Shown: piece by piece, positions 58,851-64,000 of the stretch
Layout: each line of letters starts with the position of its first letter
How positions within the stretch are numbered: position 1 is the stretch's first letter
Assembly (NCBI GenBank): GCA_963920665.1
Contig: OY987270.1
Location: forward strand, 18,626,019 to 18,690,018
DNA length: 64,000 nt
Direction of reading: 5' to 3'
Origin: Straminergon stramineum
Lineage: Eukaryota > Streptophyta > Bryopsida > Hypnales > Calliergonaceae
Program-made: the position numbers and the translations under genes
Notes under the pieces: model-generated
Told to the model about the DNA's origin: nothing
Seen by the model: the letters and a program-made list of their open reading frames with translations, nothing else
Databases searched by the model: none

Positions 58851-59239
58851 CCTGTATTTGCATTATAAATGTTTTCAATATCTTATTGTCTGAGCTATGA
58901 AAATGGATGAAGTACACTCGAAGGTTAAAAATCACACTTCACAATCTCATTAACCAACCAAATCCCCACTTACTAATCAATCATTCTATATTTTGAACAA
59001 CATAATGGACATCATATTGACAAACAAATTCAATCAATGTCCTTCGCAATCCATATAGATAACAAACGAATTGTTGTTTCTCAAACACGGTGGAAGTAGC
59101 ATGGTGCAACTCAATCTCATTGCGCAAGACAACATATGACGCTTGAATAAGCGAATGGCGGGCATCATGTGAATTGGAACGAGAAATAGAGACGAAGACA
59201 GTTTTCCAGTCAATTGAGATTTGAGCGCGCGCGCGCCCA

Positions 59240-59548
59240 ATGAAGAGCTTCATGCTGCTGTTGGCTACGGCGTTGGCCATGGCGTCGTCAGCGCAAGGCG
59301 ACTGCAGTAGCAGCATGGACCTCTCCCCATACGACGCCTGCATGCCTGCAATCACGAGCACGGTGCCCGCCCTGCCGTCCACAAGCTGCTACGCCGCTAT
59401 CAAGAAGGCCGACATAACCTGTCTGTGCAACACCATTCTCCATGGAGAGCACATTGAAGAACTCAATCGGGAAGCGGCCCTCATGCTCCCGAAGAAATGC
59501 GGCGTCATTCCGGCTGGCGTCACCACTTGCGGAAGTAATTCGCCCTGA
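59240..59548 (+). CDS. Secreted DIR1-like lipid-transfer protein, one conserved Cys missing
   Basis: A 102-residue single-exon gene. Residues 1-20 are a typical signal peptide (LLLATALAMASS core), so the product is probably secreted to the apoplast. The mature part follows the eight-cysteine lipid-transfer pattern with C22, C34, C50, C61-L-C63, C87 and C97, but the CC pair is Cys-Tyr (C50, Y51), so the fourth cysteine is absent; TGC to TAC is one base change. Leu between C61 and C63 points to the LTP2/DIR1 side of the family, whose members bind lipids and take part in systemic defence signalling. In LTP2-type folds Cys4 pairs with Cys7, which would leave C87 unpaired here. A (GC)6 run sits just before the ATG. 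Its 3' flank is a triplicated repeat, and the neighbouring lectin gene converges on it. Confidence 0.85.
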   Translation: MKSFMLLLATALAMASSAQGDCSSSMDLSPYDACMPAITSTVPALPSTSCYAAIKKADITCLCNTILHGEHIEELNREAALMLPKKCGVIPAGVTTCGSNSP

Positions 59549-60240
59549 CTCACTCTATCTTAATTGATTATTTAATCGATTTCTGTCTGTTAATGATGAT
59601 AAGATCGATCTCATGTCGCTTCGTATGGGAGAACGGAATAATCTTGTTCTCCTCTTTGTAATATTCCGTTTTCGAGGAAATCGTGGATGTGTACGGTTGA
59701 GTTGTTTTGTAGTGTCTGAGATTGCAGATCATGTATGTATGGTTGCGGATGAATTCGCACTCCATGTTTTGATTTGATTTGTTAATTGCTTTTGATTTCT
59801 GTCTGCTCCTGACGTAAAGATCACATGTCGCTTCGGTACGGGAAAACGGAATATTCTCGAGTATCTCGTTGTATTCTGTTTTCCTGTAGTTCAGATACCT
59901 TGGATGTGTGCCGTTGATTTCTTTTGTAGTGTCTGGGATAGCAAATCAGGCAGTTATGGTTATTGCCGGAGGGCGTGCCTGGATGAATTTGCACTCCGCG
60001 TTTTTCTATGTTCTCTTAATTGATTAATTGATTTCTGTCTGTTGAGAATCTGAAGATCCCATGTCAGTTCATTATGGAAAACGGAATATTCGTATTCTCC
60101 TATTCAGAGTATCCCGCTTCCCGTAATTAAGATGCTTAGATGTGTGCGGTTGATTTCTTTTGTAGTGTCTGGGATTGCAGATCACGCAGGTATGATTACT
60201 GCGGGCGGTCGTCCATGACTCGTCGTTTGCACTTGACGTT
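59549..60240 (+). repeat. Three tandem repeats (210-238 bases) following the LTP gene
   Basis: Units begin at about 59548, 59758 and 59993 and end near 60231. Each has, in order, TTAATTG..TTGATTTCTGTCTG, AAGATC..CATGTC, ACGGAATA with a facing complement, GGATGTGTRCGGTTG, TTTTGTAGTGTCTG and TTGCAGATCA. The first unit starts within a few bases of the LTP stop codon, so it is probably 3' untranslated region copied downstream, or the remains of tandem LTP duplicates whose coding parts were lost. Confidence 0.8.
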
Positions 60241-61094
60241 TTGTATTGCTGGAATAGGCAAGGAGAGAAGGTGTTTTGAAAGCTTATCGAAAGCTGTTAA
60301 AAGTAGTTAGATTCTATTGGCTGTTGTTTCTAATTTGCTTTACATTTTGCAATAACAAATGAGGCCCAAGCTTCAGAAGTCATCTTGAATATGCAAATTA
60401 AGTTTCAATAAGGATAACCTCGACAAGACGTTCACGTTTATTCTGGTCATGACCTGAGATGCGGATAGGCGGTATTGTTAAAATCCTGAAGAATGTTGAT
60501 TTTGAACTTTTGATTGACAGTCTCACTTATTACAGGCGTCAGTGATCAATTTGCGCAGATTTGTGTCCTTAAAAGTCATTCTAATTTGAATTGAGACAAT
60601 AAATGGAAATTAAATGTTTGAAACAATTCCATAGTTTCTGGATTACCTGTATTCATGAGGTGGAAGACTACAACATGCTGCTGGGACACCTCCAGTGATA
60701 CAGGTTTGCATAAAGAATTTAACTAACTGTATGACGCTTCGCATTCTGTCCTCTCTAAGCTTAAATTATCGTGACATTTGGCAAGGCTATGCATCTGCAC
60801 CTGTGTACTAATCAAGGTTTGCGAATGTGTTCTGGTTATACTATTTGTATTTATAGACTGCAAGTATCTAGCTATACTTTTCCAATTTAGTCTCGGATTT
60901 GTCTGGATCCAATAGGCTTCGACGTTGCTGATCCATGACCGAAGAGGGAATTATTTGGCTTTCACGAAAGCCATAAGAGTCACATAGCATCACAGAGAGT
61001 CCTAAGACACTGTATTAGAAATTCTTGTGTCTGAACTGCTCCACTTCGATATGAGAATTGTTCCTTCGTTCCGTTAGGAGAGGAGAAGTCATAT
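60241..61094. other. Region between the converging LTP and lectin genes
   Basis: No gene supported. The right part is probably the 3' untranslated region of the lectin gene. Confidence 0.5.
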
Positions 61095-62213
61095 CTAGGA
61101 ATGGCCAGTGTGAGTTGCCCAGATAATTTGACCCGAGGTCATGTCCAACACAATCACGTTGCCACAGGCGAGGATGGCAATAGATACGGAATATAAATTC
61201 GATGTGGTGGCGCCGCTTTCCCATCGCGGATTGCCCTGCGGATCCCGCACCACCAGATTCCCGTTCGCTTGCAGCTCCATTGAACAATTGTATTTGAATG
61301 GGTCGTTGTATTGAGAAAACGTCGCCCATTTTCCTTGCCATTCGATCGAACCGTCCGCCGCTTTCTTGTAGAGCACAAGATTGCAGTCCTGTTGCATGAT
61401 AAACATATACCTGGAGTCAGAGGATTGCAAGCTCTGCCCCACCGAAAGGACGTTTTGAATTCCATCCCACGCAACTGGGACGAGATTGGAGAATCTCCAA
61501 TCGCAGGTCGACCCAGTGGCTGCGGATGCTCTCATCATTGCTCCTTTCGCGGCCATGCGGTTCAGGTATGGAATATCCCTTGGCATGGCTGCAAGTACTT
61601 CTGGATTGGTTGAATTCTTAGATGCTGCTCCAAGGCCACGGGCCAAGCAGACCGGGCTCTGAAGGAGGTTACCGGATGAAGAACTTAGCGATGTCGTGGT
61701 CATGCTCGGACTCGTCGCCATGGTCGCCGTTGGCGCTATGGTTGGCGTTGGCGTCGCGTTTGTTGTGGCCTTTGGAACCCACAGGTAGGAGACTCGGAAA
61801 TTGGAGTTGGTGCAGGAGCCCCACGGTCTGTGACTAATTCTCTGGTCGAGAGCTAACCCTGTGCATGCCGCGAATGCTAAATTCAGTGTAGAGCATGAAT
61901 TGATTTCCTTATTATATTCTGCAGTGCACTGTGATGTTAGGTACTCGAAGGTCGTGCGGAACGTCCCCTTGCTCGTGGTGGTGTTGATGACGTGAGGTAT
62001 GACGAATTTCGCCGCGAGACCGCAACTGCCTGCCAGGGGCAGCTTCATAAAGTCTTGTGTGAGTATGTTCGACACATCAATGCTGCCCGTGGTAAAGTCC
62101 ATTGTTACGTCGTCACTGAACGCCAGCTGTTGCGCTTCCACCGTTGATGGCGGGTTCTCCACCATGATGGCTGCCATGAATACAAGCACCAGCCAGCCTA
62201 TTATTCTCGCCAT
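61095..62213 (-). CDS. Secreted protein with C-terminal bulb-type (GNA-like) lectin domain
   Basis: A single-exon gene of 372 residues. Residues 1-27 are a signal peptide (GWLVLVFMAAIMV core, cleavage probably near VEA-QQ). Residues about 30-165 are a domain I do not recognise, with several Cys and NTT-type glycosylation sites. A Thr/Ser/Pro-rich linker follows (about 165-200), then a Cys-containing segment. Residues about 255-368 resemble a bulb-type mannose-binding lectin: QQDCNLVLYK and ANGNLVVRD correspond to the QxDxNxVxY sugar-site repeat, the second and a third (ACGNVIVLD) being degenerate. A typical lectin-receptor kinase would continue into a transmembrane and kinase part; here it stops, so this is a soluble or wall-associated form. 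Sugar binding is therefore plausible at one site only. Confidence 0.85.
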   Translation of the reverse strand: MARIIGWLVLVFMAAIMVENPPSTVEAQQLAFSDDVTMDFTTGSIDVSNILTQDFMKLPLAGSCGLAAKFVIPHVINTTTSKGTFRTTFEYLTSQCTAEYNKEINSCSTLNLAFAACTGLALDQRISHRPWGSCTNSNFRVSYLWVPKATTNATPTPTIAPTATMATSPSMTTTSLSSSSGNLLQSPVCLARGLGAASKNSTNPEVLAAMPRDIPYLNRMAAKGAMMRASAATGSTCDWRFSNLVPVAWDGIQNVLSVGQSLQSSDSRYMFIMQQDCNLVLYKKAADGSIEWQGKWATFSQYNDPFKYNCSMELQANGNLVVRDPQGNPRWESGATTSNLYSVSIAILACGNVIVLDMTSGQIIWATHTGHS

Positions 62214-64000
62214 TGGCTATCTAACTGAAAGTGGTCTGCAAGAATCTACAATTCTGCTTCAAAGCTGGTCAAGGCGGATATCGATCCTACGGTAAGCACA
62301 CTAATGCCACGGTTACAGATAATGCCTTGTCAAACGCCATGATGAGACATTCCTTTCGATGCCAAGCAGGACACGGCAAGGTTCCCTCAGTGCAATCGAG
62401 GCTGCTTTTTCCACAAGTTCTGGAAGTCCACTGGTTTTATAGCAAGCTGTTGGCATTCTGGAAGATCTCATATCCAGTTCAGTTGGGCAGTCTGTGAGGC
62501 CTACTCATCATTTGCATCGATTGAACAATGAAGATTTGCTCTTCATCAGATCTCAGTAGATCAGATCGATTGCCTCACCTACCACAAAACCACTCCCTTG
62601 AAACATTGCTTGGTTACATACCTACTCTCGGCGAAGTACGACTGTTAATCGAGCAATCCCTGGATATGGTCGTCCGTCCGGACTTCCTTGAATGCTTTGC
62701 GGATAGACTGTCCCGCCGGGAGTGCGTCACAGGCAGACTACCTTGGTATGTTCCTCAATTTTGCACTAGTGACGCAGACAAATCTATATTGAGTCTCTTA
62801 ATTATTGTTATGTAACGACCAGTCGCTGTTAGATTCGAAAGTTGCAATCCATTTCGAATGCATCACCAGGTTCGGAGAAATATGGTACTCTTGCAGTGAG
62901 AATTAACTTGCCCCAAAACCACTGTGCATGCACGTTAGGGGTATCACTATGCGAGCTTTCGGTTTAGAAAATGTGGCGGGACTTCAAACTCTACCGAGCG
63001 AGGGCAAGTATTTTGGAGACAAGATTTTGCACTCCGTAATCCGAAAGTAGAGCCTTGTTTTGAGGAGTAGCTTGTAAGTAGCACCAGGGCTATTATTTTC
63101 ATAACAAGGTTGACATATGCTTTCACATTGACAAACCTTAACCTCAATGTTTGAATCTTGCTCAATCATGAGTCTCAAAAGAAGGGAACCATAATGCTTA
63201 CCAACCAAAATGCTGAAGTAAGATACAATTATGAGACAGTGCCATGCTCTTCATATGAAATGCAAGGTTATGTGCTCACAAGTACTCGAGATGAAATTCA
63301 AAAAGAAATAATGAAATCGAATAGGAAAATTTACAAGCTCTAACAACCATTGTTGATAATTTCAACCTAAACAGCTTTTCAACTTAACAATACACAGCAA
63401 GGCAAAAAGGTCTTTCAATGAAAAGCAAAGGATAAAATATTTTGTAGTATTCAACCTTGAAAATTCAACAGGTAATTTGGAGAACTCTGTTGACATCATG
63501 TAGTCAAGGAGCATGTTAAACAAGTAACTAAGTATATTATCACCAACTGCAAATGGTCTTCTTCATAAAATATTTTCTCCATGTTAGTAAAAAATTTAGC
63601 TTTCATTACATGAATTCCAAAGACACCATACTATTATTGCTTAACAATGTTATGAAGAAACACAATAATGTACATGTTCCTATAAATTGAGAGTATGCAT
63701 CCAAGTATGCACATATAGAAAACAAAAGAAATGCTCAATATGTATATAAGCAATTGATTGGTATTCATTCTAAGCCAATAAATATTGGAACTCAAATGCT
63801 TGAAAACTAAATCTTTCTATCACACAAGCATAATTAATTATGTGATAATTTTGGAGTAAAATTATTATACCTAAAAGCATTCAAATAAATACTTGAAAGT
63901 AATTCCTATCAATAAATTATCTTAATTATAGGATCTTATTGGCAATTGAAGGGATCCAAGTTCTTTTTATTGAGTACTTCTAAGCATTGTATATATAAAC
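62214..64000. other. Upstream flank of the lectin gene and AT-rich end of the window
   Basis: 62214-62500 presumably holds the lectin gene's promoter and leader; no clear TATA element could be chosen. A 95-codon plus-strand frame at 62528-62815 has no recognisable similarity. From 63150 to the end the sequence is AT-rich without supported features. Confidence 0.5.

Larger units (their letters stand above)
57901..58925 (+). repeat. Segmental repeat, copy 2, with two nested foldback elements
   Basis: The same sequence as 55632-56040, lengthened by insertions at 58194-58586 and about 58651-58850. A 91-codon frame at 57977-58252 is not shared intact with copy 1 and is not considered coding. Confidence 0.8.

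Noticed and set aside
58981..59382. A 133-codon minus-strand frame overlapping the LTP gene
   Set aside because: Half of it is the antisense of the LTP coding sequence; the rest shows nothing recognisable.
1..64000. CRISPR array, tRNA or rRNA genes
   Set aside because: No regularly spaced identical short repeats and no cloverleaf or rRNA-like stretches were seen by eye on either strand.

Overview
The window looks like nuclear DNA of a land plant, most likely a non-seed plant (inference). The evidence is spliced plant-type genes with GT-AG introns, a DIR1-like lipid-transfer protein, a bulb-lectin protein and a plant-style mitochondrial D-lactate dehydrogenase. It is gene-poor: five convincing host genes occupy islands of higher GC in a very AT-rich, repeat-filled background. 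No rRNA, tRNA or CRISPR array was seen.

Genes in order. 9433-16662 (+): an 18-exon FAD-linked D-lactate dehydrogenase (cytochrome), reconstructed as 590 residues with every exon phase closing. 32442-34676 (+): a 7-exon Cu/Zn superoxide dismutase, 157 residues, all metal ligands present. 39560-42163 (-): an intronless 867-residue PHD-finger protein with a low-complexity tail. 59240-59548 (+): a secreted DIR1/LTP-like protein of 102 residues that lacks one of the eight conserved cysteines. 61095-62213 (-): a secreted protein with a C-terminal bulb-type lectin domain. The last two converge. None of the five forms an operon or an obvious joint pathway; the dehydrogenase and the dismutase both belong to metabolite or redox detoxification.

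Mobile DNA. The most striking content is a system of TTAA-targeted elements. A 5,985-bp piggyBac-like transposon (22455-28439) has 13-bp inverted termini, TTAA on both sides, and a transposase-like frame with the three catalytic Asp codons and a C-terminal Cys-rich domain. The frame is split by a 549-bp intron and broken by in-frame stops. Scattered through the window are at least 14 short elements without coding capacity that are also bounded by TTAA and begin CCC(C)TNAAN; eight TTAA-bounded segments lie almost end to end at 3521-5815, several sharing one TTAA. I infer that they are non-autonomous relatives mobilised by a piggyBac-like transposase.

Other mobile layers: a TA-flanked family with CACT...AGTG-type ends (two exact 188-bp copies and three longer relatives), a CACTA-like foldback element, a solo LTR (45891-47017, 5-bp target duplication), a short retroposed sequence with an A-rich tail and 16-bp target duplication (55237-55529), and a segmental duplication (55632-56040 and 57901-58925) interrupted by two younger foldback elements. 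Several insertions can be dated relative to one another because an uninterrupted sister copy lies in the same window.

Limits: exon boundaries were placed by reading splice consensus, phase and family knowledge, not transcripts. Repeat names are by structure only, because no database could be searched.
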